DNA of 64,000 nt from a virus: IMG/VR virus record IMGVR_UViG_3300023296_000639, positions 1-64,000 of that record; one strand, written 5' to 3'. The notes below the pieces were generated by a model, which had not been told where the DNA came from, searched no databases, and saw nothing but the letters and a program-made list of their open reading frames with translations. This document shows positions 22,714-31,612 of this stretch, one piece after another (within the stretch, counting starts at the first letter, position 1; the number at the start of each line of letters is the position of its first letter). Both the position numbers and the translations under genes were made by a program.

Positions 22714-23051
22714 TATGTAAAGAAGATTTTATATTTGGATTAACGGCTTCAAGTAATGACATTGAATTCGAGAAACGGCGTCGTGAATATGCCAAAAAAT
22801 ATAAAAGGGCGAAGAGAAATGCGCTGAAAGAGTTTAAAGACACACCTACCAAAGCGCTTCTCAATATGCGATATGGTTATTTTAGGAATGAGTATAGTGA
22901 TGATGATGAATATCATAGTCGGGAAGGTGTATCCGATGCGGTGTATGAGATTCTAAGCACCCGAGAGCACATTCCGAACAAACTTGAAGGCAAACGTGCC
23001 CGTCAAGCAAAGGCGAAAATGGGTAGACATAAAGGAAGACGTGATAAATGA
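22710..23051 (+). CDS. Hypothetical highly basic protein
   Basis: The 113-residue protein is rich in Lys and Arg (RRREYAKKYKRAKRNALKEF, end KAKMGRHKGRRDK) with a central NMRYGYFRNEYSDDDEYHSR. It is likely to bind nucleic acid or ribosomes. It sits between FW-tag genes but does not carry the tag. Confidence 0.6.
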   Translation: MICKEDFIFGLTASSNDIEFEKRRREYAKKYKRAKRNALKEFKDTPTKALLNMRYGYFRNEYSDDDEYHSREGVSDAVYEILSTREHIPNKLEGKRARQAKAKMGRHKGRRDK

Positions 23052-23218
23052 ATAAGACTGAGTTTATCAATGCGTTAAGTGAGCCTACTAAAAAAGGTTG
23101 CTTTAATTGCAAGTTCAAATACGAGAATTGGTGTGTGACGTGTCACGAACACGATCCAGAAATTATGGCAACCCTTAGTTATCAAGAAGATAACTGGGAA
23201 TGGAACGGCGACAAATGA
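23048..23218 (+). CDS. FW-tag family protein, F-I variant
   Basis: The 56-residue protein reads MNKTEFINALSEPTKKGCFNC, then CVTCHEHDPE and EDNWEWNGDK. It is a close relative of the product at 22286 with a deletion in the middle. Its WEWNGDK end overlaps the next start. Confidence 0.75.
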   Translation: MNKTEFINALSEPTKKGCFNCKFKYENWCVTCHEHDPEIMATLSYQEDNWEWNGDK

Positions 23219-23703
23219 ATAAAGAAAAGTTTTGGGAAGCATTGCAAGCACCGATACGCCGTGATTATTGGAATACCGAAGAGTTCGGACTTGAACTTGA
23301 AAAATGGTTTGGGTATTCTAATCTACGGGAAGCCGAACATCATCATACTTTTAACAGTATTATAAAACGGTTTCCTAACCTTCCGTCATACATTGATCGT
23401 ATTAATATTGAAAATGAACAGCGGGCTGAACAACGGCGGCGTGATTATGACACGTGGACTAGAAAGAATGTAACACTTGTTGAAGTAGATATGCTTGCTG
23501 GTGGAAAAGATAGCCATCCTGATATCAAAACAGATAGTACACAATATCTTGCGCTGATTGGTGGAGGGTTTGTTGCTGGAACGTTTAGTAAGGTTAACGA
23601 GAAGGGTAGACTAAACTTTTGGGGTGGCTATAACCAACAGTATGATAAACCGGGATATAACAGCAGCGACTGGCAAAAACTATGGGAAATCGTAACCAAA
23701 TGA
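23215..23703 (+). CDS. FW tag fused to an unrelated domain
   Basis: The 162-residue protein starts MNKEKFWEALQAPIRRDYWN, then departs from the family. It has no CxxC and instead a helical stretch (FNSIIKRFPNLPSYIDRINI) and a C-terminal TQYLALIGGGFVAGTFSKVN with LNFWGGYNQQYDKPGYN. The N-terminal tag has thus been placed on a different protein, or the protein arose by loss and gain of its body. Function unknown. Confidence 0.7.
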   Translation: MNKEKFWEALQAPIRRDYWNTEEFGLELEKWFGYSNLREAEHHHTFNSIIKRFPNLPSYIDRINIENEQRAEQRRRDYDTWTRKNVTLVEVDMLAGGKDSHPDIKTDSTQYLALIGGGFVAGTFSKVNEKGRLNFWGGYNQQYDKPGYNSSDWQKLWEIVTK

Positions 23704-23873
23704 ATAAAGATAAAGAACTGTTTTGGAAGCGACTATCATTTGAAAAGAGTTGTAATAACTGCTTTTATTCACGTGCGTGTATATCACGATTTATGCCAAA
23801 ACCCGTAACTTGTTCACCTACCCGATTAAATGAATGGGTATGGAATAAAAAGACTTACACGAAAATGAAATGA
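23700..23873 (+). CDS. FW-tag small Cys protein
   Basis: The 57-residue protein starts MNKDKELFWKRLSFEKSCNNC, with ACISR and TCSPT and an end NEWVWNKKTYTKMK (WVWN for WEWN). It is the last gene of the run begun at 22090. Confidence 0.75.
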   Translation: MNKDKELFWKRLSFEKSCNNCFYSRACISRFMPKPVTCSPTRLNEWVWNKKTYTKMK

Positions 23874-23964
23874 CTGAAAAGGATTTATCTTATGTCTAAA
23901 AAAGACTTGACTTAACTTATTGTCCATGTTACTTTAATGAACAATAAGGAAAAGGAATACACAC

Positions 23965-24183
23965 ATGGTAAACGGTTTTGAAGTAGGTCAGAAAGTTACT
24001 TGGTCAAGCGCAGCTGGTCAGTTGGTTGGAACCATCAAAAGTTTCAACAAGGCCAAGAATGCAGCACATAATATGATTGATTGGGTGACGATTAGTTGCC
24101 CTACCCCGATGAACCCAAATCGTACTGCGCACTTCGCAGCAACAAAAAGCTATTTTGCACAGCTTAAAGTTCAAGCAATATGA
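23965..24183 (+). CDS. Small Tudor/SH3-like protein
   Basis: The 72-residue protein contains GFEVGQKVTWSSAAGQLVGTIKSF, similar in pattern to hypervirulence-associated Tudor (DUF2945) domains. A weak promoter (TTGACT 23907-23912, TTACTT 23929-23934) and AAGGAAAAGGA precede it. Overlaps the next gene. Low-certainty family guess. Confidence 0.55.
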   Translation: MVNGFEVGQKVTWSSAAGQLVGTIKSFNKAKNAAHNMIDWVTISCPTPMNPNRTAHFAATKSYFAQLKVQAI

Positions 24184-24377
24184 TCTGGTTAATTTTAGGT
24201 CTGACGACTTGGACAGTTGCATCTGTCGTTTTCTTCTTTTGGTCTTGGGAGACTAAAGGTAAATGCGGCGGACCCGATCCGTGGTACGTTTGGGTCTTTA
24301 TGTTGCCGTCATTTGCACTGGCGACTATTATTGGACTGGGTTTTTCGTTAATAGAGATGGTAAAGAAAGGAAAATAA
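24180..24377 (+). CDS. Small two-helix membrane protein
   Basis: The 65-residue protein has membrane helices at about 2-22 and 36-57, separated by ETKGKCGGPDPW, and ends MVKKGK. A holin-like topology is possible; no further evidence. Confidence 0.6.
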   Translation: MIWLILGLTTWTVASVVFFFWSWETKGKCGGPDPWYVWVFMLPSFALATIIGLGFSLIEMVKKGK

Positions 24378-24378
24378 A

Positions 24379-24792
24379 ATGACTGAAACACTACCGACGC
24401 TATACATTCTGATGCGGAATGACATGGAAAGCATGAACGCTGGCAAAGCAATGGCGCAAGCTAGTCACGCAAGTAACGCTTTCGTAAAACATGCTAACGA
24501 AGCGTTGCCTGACTTCAATCTTGGTCAATTGTTTCCGCAATGGAAATTGGAAACCGAACAAGGTTTCGGCACTGTTCTGGTTCTAGCTGTTAACGAAAAG
24601 CAGATGCGCCAAGCTGTAGAAACTTCTGAAGTTATGGGTTTGGTTTCTGGTGTTGTTCACGATCCAACCTACCCTCTACGGGATGGTGACACGACACACT
24701 TCCTGCCAGTTGATACGTGTGCTTATGTTTTCGCAGATCGTGCTAACCCGATGGTTAAAGCAGTTCTGGGCAACTTTCCACTTCACCCTTAA
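24379..24792 (+). CDS. Peptidyl-tRNA hydrolase 2 (PTH2)-like protein
   Basis: The 137-residue protein starts with LYILMRNDMESMNAGKAMAQ followed by ASHAS, matching the PTH2 signature (LRxDLxMxxGKxAAQxxHA). The later VHDPTYPL and LPVDTCAYVFADRANPM fit the end of the fold. PTH2 enzymes free tRNA from stalled peptidyl-tRNA. The phage copy would recycle tRNA during heavy phage translation. There is a 2-3-residue insertion in the signature (MES), so activity needs testing. Confidence 0.75.
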   Translation: MTETLPTLYILMRNDMESMNAGKAMAQASHASNAFVKHANEALPDFNLGQLFPQWKLETEQGFGTVLVLAVNEKQMRQAVETSEVMGLVSGVVHDPTYPLRDGDTTHFLPVDTCAYVFADRANPMVKAVLGNFPLHP

Positions 24793-24814
24793 AACACCAT
24801 AAGGAATAAATACC

Positions 24815-25049
24815 ATGTTATACCAACGAGATATTTTCAAAGGCACGACAATCCAACTAACGACCAAACCCTTCAAAAACTGGGAAGGCGGTGGGCACAG
24901 TCCATCAAACCTTTACGCCTGTAACTGAAGTTGTTGAGTTAGACGATTACAACTTACGGCAGGTGATTAAAGTTACACCGATTGTGATGCGAACTGGTAA
25001 TTTTCCTGACCCGAAATGTCCATACACATCTTACGTAGTGGAGTATTAA
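24815..25049 (+). pseudogene. Frameshifted small gene
   Basis: The first 26 codons (MLYQRDIFKGTTIQLTTKPF and onward to NWEG) are in one frame. The continuation GTVHQTFTPVTEVVELDDYN to YTSYVVEY-stop lies in another frame from about 24893. There is no obvious slippery heptamer, so decay is more likely than programmed shifting. An AATAAATA octamer (24805-24812) precedes it. Confidence 0.55.
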
Positions 25050-25053
25050 AAAA

Positions 25054-27568
25054 ATGATAGATGATTTAGTGGTACAGTACAGGGAATCAAATGGTGGAGA
25101 AAGCAACGGACAACACATTACTAGTAGTATCCATGATGGTCGCATTGATCAAATGGTGGAGAAAGCAACGGACAACACATTACTAGTAGTATCCATGATG
25201 GTCGCATTGATGACAATGACAATCCTCGGGATATTATCAACAGCGACAACCCAGACGAAATCCGTAGCGATGGACCCGCCAGAGGGACGATACGAGAGAC
25301 TGGTGGAAGTACGGGAACAGATGGTTCCGAACTCAGTGGCGACACTGGAAATGTTAAACGAGAAACAATCACAGATGGAGAACAAGTAAATGGAAACCCT
25401 AGCACTAGCGGCACCACTAATGACGGTGGCGATACTACAAGCACAGGAAGCACTACCGACGACGACACTGGAACAGATGAAGGTGAAGATGGAGACACAA
25501 CTGGAAACGGTGACGGTGGGGGCGACGATCCATCTTCTGGCGATGGTGATGGTTCTGGCACCAGCAATGGCAGTCTAACTGTAACAGTAACCACACGCAC
25601 ATATAGTGAAACAGAAACAGGCGATCCAGTGCTGGTTGATACTAGCACTGACGCCGTTTCGTCACGTTCTAATGACCTTGAAAACAATCGTGAAGTTGTT
25701 ACAACCGATACAACTACCACTAACACATACGAAACCACTGTAACTACAACACAATACGAAGTTGAAGTAACTACTATTACTGATGCAGATGGTAACGTGG
25801 TAAGCATGACTGAATCTGACCCGACAGTTACTAGCCAAGATTCTACCGTTGACCAAACGAGTGATGCAAGTGTTAACAGTGAAACATCATACGAAGAACC
25901 TACATACGAGACAACGCAGCAAGTCGAAACCGTAACGGTTGTAAGTGATCCTGTTACCGAAACCACGTATGAAGACGTAACTTCACGTACCAACGATTTA
26001 GAAAACAATGAAGAAGATGTAACCGTTACTAGAAATTATACGGACGAAACTTCTGTTGATAAACACGTGAAGTAGAACACGTTGATACTTTCACAACCTT
26101 TGAGAATGCGGCGGTAACGGTTGAATATGTTCAAGACGTTAACGTGGTTGTCGGTGATCCTGTGGTTGATGTTCAATCAGAAACATATACTGAGCGTGAG
26201 ATTGATTACGACAATGACCGTGAAAAACTTTCAACATATGAAGATACCACTACAACCACAACGATAACAACCACTACGACCACAACCACTACGCCTGTGT
26301 ATACTGTGACGTATTCAGATGGAACAACGGAAACAGAATATGGCAATCCTGCCGCTGATGTGGTGAGTAGTGATAACGTGACGGTTGATACAAATGTTGA
26401 AGCAATCAATACAGATTACGAATATCCAGAGATTGTTACCACAAATGATACTGTAACGTCAACTGATGTTACTGACCCTGCTGTTACGACCACGTATGAA
26501 GATGTGACTGTTACTGTTCAAAATGAAGATGGAACGACAACTGAAGTCACCACACGTGAGTTCACTGACACAACATCGGTTACAACGACTGTAACAAATA
26601 CAACGACACCAACAACCACGTTGACCTATTCCGATGGAACAACTGAAACGGTGGTTGGTGATCCGATTATTACTACCGAAACAACAACAGATGAAACATT
26701 CATTGAACGTGATGAAATCATTGACCAAGACACAACACCATTCGCTGATGAAGATGCCTTTACTGGTGTAGAAGATCAAGCTACGCAGTTTTACCTTGAT
26801 GATATTCTTGAAAATGATTATGATCTTGATGGTGATGTATTGGATTTGGTATCGTTTGATCAGCCATCTAACGGCACATTGACATACGATGCTAACGAAC
26901 AACTGTTTACATTTACGCCTGACGAGAATTGGAATGGCGAGACATCATTTGGATATACAATCACTGACGGTGACGATGAAGTAAGTTCAACAGTGAACCT
27001 AACGACTGAAGATGATTTAACTGATGAAGGTGAAGAAAACTACGAAGACCCTAATGGCGGTGGATCGGGACACGGTTCAGGTTCAGGAAGTGGATCAGGG
27101 TCTGGTTCAGGACATGGAAAGGATTCTGGCTCTGGAAAAGATAAAGATACTGGTTCAGGTTCGGGTCATGGAAAGGATTCTGGTTCTGGAAAAGGCAAGG
27201 ATAAAGATGGCAAAGATAACGACGATTCAGGACACGGAAAAGGTGGCTCAAAATCTGGAAGCGGTTCTGGGAAAGGAAGCGGCGAAGGCAAAGATTCGGG
27301 AATGGAAAAGAACGATGGGTCTGCTGAAGGCGATGCGAAGGATTCGCAAAAGAACGATGAAGAAGCCGACTTCGTATTTGGATTAGAACGTGATGGTGAT
27401 GTTCAAAACGATTGGGTGAATGCTGAAGCATCTGATGAAAGCAACGGCAATGGATGGACAGATCATACACCTACAGAAGATGATGATACAATGAACTGGG
27501 GCGATGGCGAAAGTAAAGTTGACCTGCCAGATGATTTACACGACTACGATAATAACCATAATTACTAA
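25054..27568 (+). pseudogene. Large acidic surface protein, frame broken twice
   Basis: The intact reading would be about 820 residues. An acidic linker (SDNPDEIRSDGPARGTIRE, then Gly/Thr/Asp-rich) leads into Thr-rich repeats (DLENN..VT, SDGTTETxxGDP). A tandem-95/cadherin-like domain follows (DEDAFTGVEDQATQFYLDDI, TPDENWNGETSFGYTITDGD), then a Gly-Ser-Lys-rich stretch and an acidic end. Such proteins are adhesins or fibre-like displays. The frame is lost at the 62-bp duplication (25087-25210) and again near 26061. Removing one duplicate restores MIDDLVV...HDGRID joined to DNDNPRD. No signal peptide is visible. Confidence 0.65.
25087..25210 (+). repeat. 62-bp perfect tandem duplication
   Basis: Positions 25087-25148 and 25149-25210 are identical. 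Since 62 is not a multiple of three, two copies shift the frame of the surface-protein gene, while one copy leaves it open. Confidence 0.95.
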
Positions 27569-27602
27569 ACAAAGACTTATTTGATACTAAGAAAAATGAT
27601 GA

Positions 27603-27878
27603 TTAATCATCACACCAACGTATAACACCGTATTGCACTTCGGCAATGGCTTCATCTGGTGTGATATCAAACCATTCACCTGATACCCTAGTGTGACGGT
27701 TTGCTTTGTGTATTTCTGATTCTATAAGGCGAACTTGTTTCTCTGGCACTTCCGCATAATAATGTATTTTTAGTTTAGTGGGATTACCTGTCTGTAGTGC
27801 AGCTAACCTTGTATCAACATCATTGCTGAACCCTATTTTTTGTGGTCCATCCACGCCACCTATTACATATATAAACAT
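27603..27878 (-). CDS. T5orf172/MUG113-type GIY-YIG protein
   Basis: The 91-residue protein contains FIYVIGGVDGPQKIGFSNDV, DTRLAALQTGNPTKL, then LIESEIHKANRHTRVSGEWF and DITPDEAI. This matches the T5orf172 branch of GIY-YIG nucleases (YVIG..KIG, R-x-x-x-L-Q-x-G-N-P, the Glu of the ExxxH helix, GEWF). It may be a nuclease or DNA-binding remnant. Its ATG overlaps the stop of the upstream minus-strand gene. Confidence 0.8.
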   Translation of the reverse strand: MFIYVIGGVDGPQKIGFSNDVDTRLAALQTGNPTKLKIHYYAEVPEKQVRLIESEIHKANRHTRVSGEWFDITPDEAIAEVQYGVIRWCDD

Positions 27879-28954
27879 TACGAATAGACTGCCCGTTGAT
27901 AGTTAACTATTAGTTCTTGGAGGATACTATCTTCGAACTCTCCGTAAAATAGATTGTTATTATGCTCTAGGATAGGTTTCATATCATGATACATTGTGTG
28001 TAGATCATCCATAGATAATGAGTTGACATACTTTACAACTTCTGCGATCATATCAAGTCTGCGGCGTGGGTTAAGTTCAAGGTCATAACTTTCATCCCAC
28101 CATTTGTCAAATGACTGGAAGCCATATCGTTTCAAATAAGCTAATGAACCGGGTGTTGATGTTAATACGAATGGACGTTGTAGTGCGATGGGTTTGAATA
28201 TCTTTTCCGTTAAGTGATTGAATTTCTCATAAAAAACTGTTTCGTTTACTACATGAAGGAATGATTTAGATTGCGTGACCCAATCAATCTCAAAACTTGT
28301 ATTTGGGATAGGATTATCTAAGTGATCATACCGATATGGGAAGCTTGCTTTACGCACAGATGCCTTTTGATGTTCGTTTAAAAAGCAGTATTGGTTATCC
28401 AATATTTCGTCAATGGTTTTGTTGCTGAATGGACATATATCTGAGCAGCTTACTTGATTGGTATGTGGGTCGGGCAGGATGCTTGATAGATACAAACGAT
28501 AATCTCGCATACCTTCTATGATACGACTTGAACTGTTATACTTATATTCAAAGGTGTCGAATGGTTTATAATGTCTATAGTTTCTATACCACCGTAATGC
28601 TAAATATCCTTGAAAGAAAAAATAAACTGTTTCGAACGACCCGCACCCTTCAAATGTTTGCTTATAGTCATTGTTGTAATCACTAATAAGGATTAGTTTC
28701 TTCTTGGAACCTCTCGCAGTTCTCAGTTGTGGTATTTTATCATATGAAAAGTTTGGTTCATTGGCGGCGAATATATTTATAAAGGATGACTTTACACTAT
28801 TCGCCGAATGACTCACCTGAATGTCTAAATAACAATCGGTAACCGTGCCGGGGTCTTCAAAATATACATTTTTATATATGCCAAACCCATTTTTATATAG
28901 AAATTCAGCTATGGAAATGCTATAATTAAGAACATCATACAAAGGACACTCCAA
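27878..28954 (-). CDS. Glycosyltransferase-like protein
   Basis: The 358-residue protein has a diverged N-terminal half and a C-terminal half with HVVNETVFYEKFNHLTEKIF, KPIALQRPFVLTSTPGSLAYL and DKWWDESYD. The E-K-x-F/I-K-P-I-A-x-x-x-P-F-V pattern is that of the nucleotide-sugar site of fucosyl/exostosin-like transferases. I place it as a probable glycosyltransferase of unknown specificity. The start is TTG only 2 nt from the divergent dehydrogenase start; no Met occurs before residue 148, so the start is uncertain. Confidence 0.6.
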   Translation of the reverse strand: MECPLYDVLNYSISIAEFLYKNGFGIYKNVYFEDPGTVTDCYLDIQVSHSANSVKSSFINIFAANEPNFSYDKIPQLRTARGSKKKLILISDYNNDYKQTFEGCGSFETVYFFFQGYLALRWYRNYRHYKPFDTFEYKYNSSSRIIEGMRDYRLYLSSILPDPHTNQVSCSDICPFSNKTIDEILDNQYCFLNEHQKASVRKASFPYRYDHLDNPIPNTSFEIDWVTQSKSFLHVVNETVFYEKFNHLTEKIFKPIALQRPFVLTSTPGSLAYLKRYGFQSFDKWWDESYDLELNPRRRLDMIAEVVKYVNSLSMDDLHTMYHDMKPILEHNNNLFYGEFEDSILQELIVNYQRAVYS

Positions 28955-28955
28955 T

Positions 28956-30029
28956 ATGAAAATATCGTTTATAGGGCTTGGTAAACTTGGTTTGCCGTGC
29001 GCTGAAGAAATTGCTAAAAAAGGTCATACTGTTACCGGTTATGATATCCAAGGGTTCAAGTCAGATTTGGTTACTAGTGTGGAATCAATCAAAGATTTAA
29101 TACACCACGACTACAGTAACCGCCCTGATATTTTATTTATCGCAGTTCCAACACCCCACGAAGAATCTTATGATGGTCGATACCCAACTGCGCATTTGCC
29201 ACCAAAAGATTTTGACTACACCATTGTTAAAGATGTGATGAAAGAAGTTAATCGTTATAGTAATCGCCAGACACTGGTGGTCCTTGTATCGACCGTGCTA
29301 CCCGGCACAGTTCGCCGTGAGCTTATTGATGTGATTCCACGTAATCGCTTTGTATACAATCCATACCTAATCGCTATGGGAACAGTTGGATGGGATATGG
29401 TCAATCCAGAAATGGTAATGATTGGTACTAAAGATGGCGATGAAACAACTGAAGCACGAGAGTTGATTGATTTCTATGAAACCGTTATGGATAATGACCC
29501 ACGTTATGTTGTCGGAACATGGGATGAAATGGAATGCGTGAAGATTTTCTACAATACATTCATTTCTACAAAAATCGGTCTTGTGAATATGATTCAAGAC
29601 GTTGCTGAAAAGCAAGGCAATATCAATGTTGATGTAGTTACAGATGCCATTGCGCATTCAACACACCGTATTATGTCACCTATGTATATGAAGGCTGGCA
29701 TGGGCGATGGGGGTGCTTGTGTTAAATCTGACTTTAAAATTAATGTAAATGACGCACATATTGAAATCAGCGAGTTATATAACACATTTAACGACACTGA
29801 ATATTATATCGTAGATTCAATGAATTGGGCAGGAACAAAGAAAGACCAAAAGAAAATTGCCGATGTTACTATGCGAGAATATAGCGGCCCATTGTATACT
29901 TTTACTACCGAATCTGGAAAGAAAATATCAGTTACAAAAGATCATTTAATTCCAGTAGAACGAAAAAGAAAACGAATTATTATAAAGGCAGAAGACATCA
30001 AAGAAACAGATAAATTATTTATTTTATAG
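28956..30029 (+). CDS. Nucleotide-sugar dehydrogenase N-part fused to split-intein N-half
   Basis: Residues 1-254 are the N-part of a UDP-glucose/GDP-mannose dehydrogenase: FIGLGKLGLPCAEEIAKKGH (NAD site), LFIAVPTP, STVLPGTVR, YNPYLIAMG, EMECVKIFYN and KAGMGDGGA. At Cys255 (29718) an intein begins: CVKSDFKINVNDAH (block A), then SGKKISVTKDHLIPV (block B with TxxH), ending at residue 357 with a stop. The dehydrogenase resumes in the gene at 30897. The insertion is directly before the catalytic Cys. AAGGA lies before the ATG. IntN is 103 residues. Confidence 0.9.
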   Translation: MKISFIGLGKLGLPCAEEIAKKGHTVTGYDIQGFKSDLVTSVESIKDLIHHDYSNRPDILFIAVPTPHEESYDGRYPTAHLPPKDFDYTIVKDVMKEVNRYSNRQTLVVLVSTVLPGTVRRELIDVIPRNRFVYNPYLIAMGTVGWDMVNPEMVMIGTKDGDETTEARELIDFYETVMDNDPRYVVGTWDEMECVKIFYNTFISTKIGLVNMIQDVAEKQGNINVDVVTDAIAHSTHRIMSPMYMKAGMGDGGACVKSDFKINVNDAHIEISELYNTFNDTEYYIVDSMNWAGTKKDQKKIADVTMREYSGPLYTFTTESGKKISVTKDHLIPVERKRKRIIIKAEDIKETDKLFIL

Positions 30030-30058
30030 GTGATAACGGTACTTGTTATGTATTTTTG

Positions 30059-30066
30059 TATAAATA
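30059..30066 (+). promoter_or_regulatory. T4-type late octamer before the homing endonuclease
   Basis: TATAAATA at 30059-30066, 18 nt before ATG 30085, with AGGAGA at 30073-30078. The endonuclease can thus be transcribed apart from the dehydrogenase half. Confidence 0.6.
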
Positions 30067-30084
30067 AAGTATAGGAGATACATA

Positions 30085-30900
30085 ATGATAGTAGAAGAAT
30101 TTAGACGAAAATATTCATGGATAGATAAGAAAAAAAACAAGACTGTTTATTGTAGTACAAAGATGATCCGATTGAAATGCGACAAATGCGATCTAATACA
30201 CGAACGAGATTTATCACATTACACCAAGATGACAAAGGTTGATCTGTTTGACAAGGATTATTGTAATAAATGTTGGCGGTCGATATTAAACAACCGTCCG
30301 GAGAAAATAAAAAAGATGTCAGACGCATTAAAAAAGGTGTGGAGTGACCCAAAAAAACGACAGGAAATGTCAATAATGATGAAAAATATTTGTGCTAAAA
30401 CTGGAAGAATGATTGGAGATAATAACCCAATGAAAAATCCAGAAACACAAAAAAAGGTAGGAAAAACCCGTTCAGAACGAATGACAAAAGAAGAAAGAAA
30501 GAAATATTCATTAGGATCAAAAAAAGCATGGGAGGACGGAAAATATATAGGCGCTAATACAACAGGAAAATGTGTTTGGCATGATTACGTCCATTCGAAT
30601 GGTGAATTGTACAAAGTTCAAGGAACATGGGAATTAGCATTTATTAAATGGTTAGATAGAAACAATATGACATTTAGTTGTCATATAGGACGTATCCCTT
30701 ATGTGGATGCAAATGGTAAAGAACGAAATTATTATCCTGATTTTTATGTGAATGAATGGAAGTGCTATATAGATGTTAAATCTGATTACTGGCACAGCAA
30801 AGAACCAACCAAGTTTGATCTACTAAAAGAACAACACCCAAATAATCCAATTAAATTATTATTTAAACGAGATTTAGAAAACTTAGGAATTAAAATATGA
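30085..30900 (+). CDS. Free-standing Vsr-like homing endonuclease
   Basis: The 271-residue basic protein has an N-terminal zinc-finger-like pair (CDKC...CNKC, 33-70) and NUMOD3-like DNA-binding segments (DNNPMKNPETQKKVGKTRSE; SLGSKKAWEDGKY). Its C-terminal nuclease domain shows GTWELAFIKWLDRNN, RNYYPDFYV and CYIDVKS (E, PDF, DVK). This is the Vsr/PD-(D/E)xK-like pattern reported for endonucleases that sit between split-intein gene halves. It presumably cuts intein-free alleles of the dehydrogenase gene. Its stop overlaps the next start by ATGA. Confidence 0.85.
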   Translation: MIVEEFRRKYSWIDKKKNKTVYCSTKMIRLKCDKCDLIHERDLSHYTKMTKVDLFDKDYCNKCWRSILNNRPEKIKKMSDALKKVWSDPKKRQEMSIMMKNICAKTGRMIGDNNPMKNPETQKKVGKTRSERMTKEERKKYSLGSKKAWEDGKYIGANTTGKCVWHDYVHSNGELYKVQGTWELAFIKWLDRNNMTFSCHIGRIPYVDANGKERNYYPDFYVNEWKCYIDVKSDYWHSKEPTKFDLLKEQHPNNPIKLLFKRDLENLGIKI

Positions 30901-31418
30901 CAACTGAACGAATTACAAATATTGAAATAACTGAATACAATGGTGATGTTTACAATTTAGAAGTGGAACCCAATCATGAAAATAAAGATGATCAATTTTA
31001 TATGTGTGCTGACACTGGAATCGTAATTCATAATTGTCACCCACGTGACAACATTGCTTTACGTTGGATGGCAAAAGACCTAAATCTTGGCTACGATTTG
31101 TTTGATGCGGTAATGAATGCCCGTGAACAACAAGCCAAGAATATGGCAGACAAACTAGTTAGTTACAATCTACCTGTTGTGATTATGGGCAAAAGTTATA
31201 AGCCCGGTGTGGATTACGAAGATGGGTCAAGTTCTATTCTTGTTGGATCATATATTGATGATGTGCAATATGATGTAATCCTTGACGAACCTGCTGTATA
31301 TCTAATGGCACATCCGCAAGATACGTTTAACGAAGGCGCAGAAGATTCTGTGGTTGTTGACCCTTGGCGTCAAGTACGTTCACAACATAAGACATATTGG
31401 TATGGAAATACTAGATGA
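30897..31418 (+). CDS. Split-intein C-half fused to dehydrogenase C-part
   Basis: Residues 1-46 are an intein C-half: NIEITEYNGDVYNLEVEPNH (block F region) and DTGIVIHN (block G), ending in the usual His-Asn before Cys47 (31035). From Cys47 the dehydrogenase continues: CHPRDNIALRWMAKDLNLGY, VIMGKSYKPGVDYEDGSSS, ending at residue 173. Cys47 is both the +1 splice nucleophile and the catalytic thiol of the dehydrogenase motif GGACHPRD. Trans-splicing would give a 381-residue enzyme, close to family length. Confidence 0.9.
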   Translation: MTTERITNIEITEYNGDVYNLEVEPNHENKDDQFYMCADTGIVIHNCHPRDNIALRWMAKDLNLGYDLFDAVMNAREQQAKNMADKLVSYNLPVVIMGKSYKPGVDYEDGSSSILVGSYIDDVQYDVILDEPAVYLMAHPQDTFNEGAEDSVVVDPWRQVRSQHKTYWYGNTR

Positions 31419-31612
31419 ATAAGGATGAGTTTTGGCGAGCATTGACAATCCCGCCAAATGATCAACGAACATGTTCGAACTGTATTAAGAAGAATGGTCT
31501 TGAATGCTTTATTCAAGATTTGGACATGGCGCATTGGCCAGAAAACAAGTATTGTTCACGTGGATTGCATCTTGACAATAGCGTTGATAAATGGGAATGG
31601 AATGGCGAATGA
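31415..31612 (+). CDS. FW-tag small Cys protein
   Basis: The 65-residue protein starts MNKDEFWRALTIPPNDQRTC, with CSNCIKK, ECFIQ and YCSRG and an end VDKWEWNGE. Its start overlaps the dehydrogenase stop and its WEWNGE codons contain the start of the next gene, an example of the cassette sitting between two unrelated genes. Confidence 0.8.
   Translation: MNKDEFWRALTIPPNDQRTCSNCIKKNGLECFIQDLDMAHWPENKYCSRGLHLDNSVDKWEWNGE

Noticed and set aside
25121-26008. A 295-codon open frame on the minus strand, Val/Ser-rich
   Set aside because: It is the antisense shadow of the Thr/Asp-rich surface-protein gene; its composition is explained by the opposite strand, and it crosses the 62-bp duplication without a start signal.
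26040-26150. Programmed ribosomal frameshift in the surface-protein gene
   Set aside because: No slippery heptamer with a downstream structure was seen at the break near 26061, and the gene is already broken upstream by the duplication.
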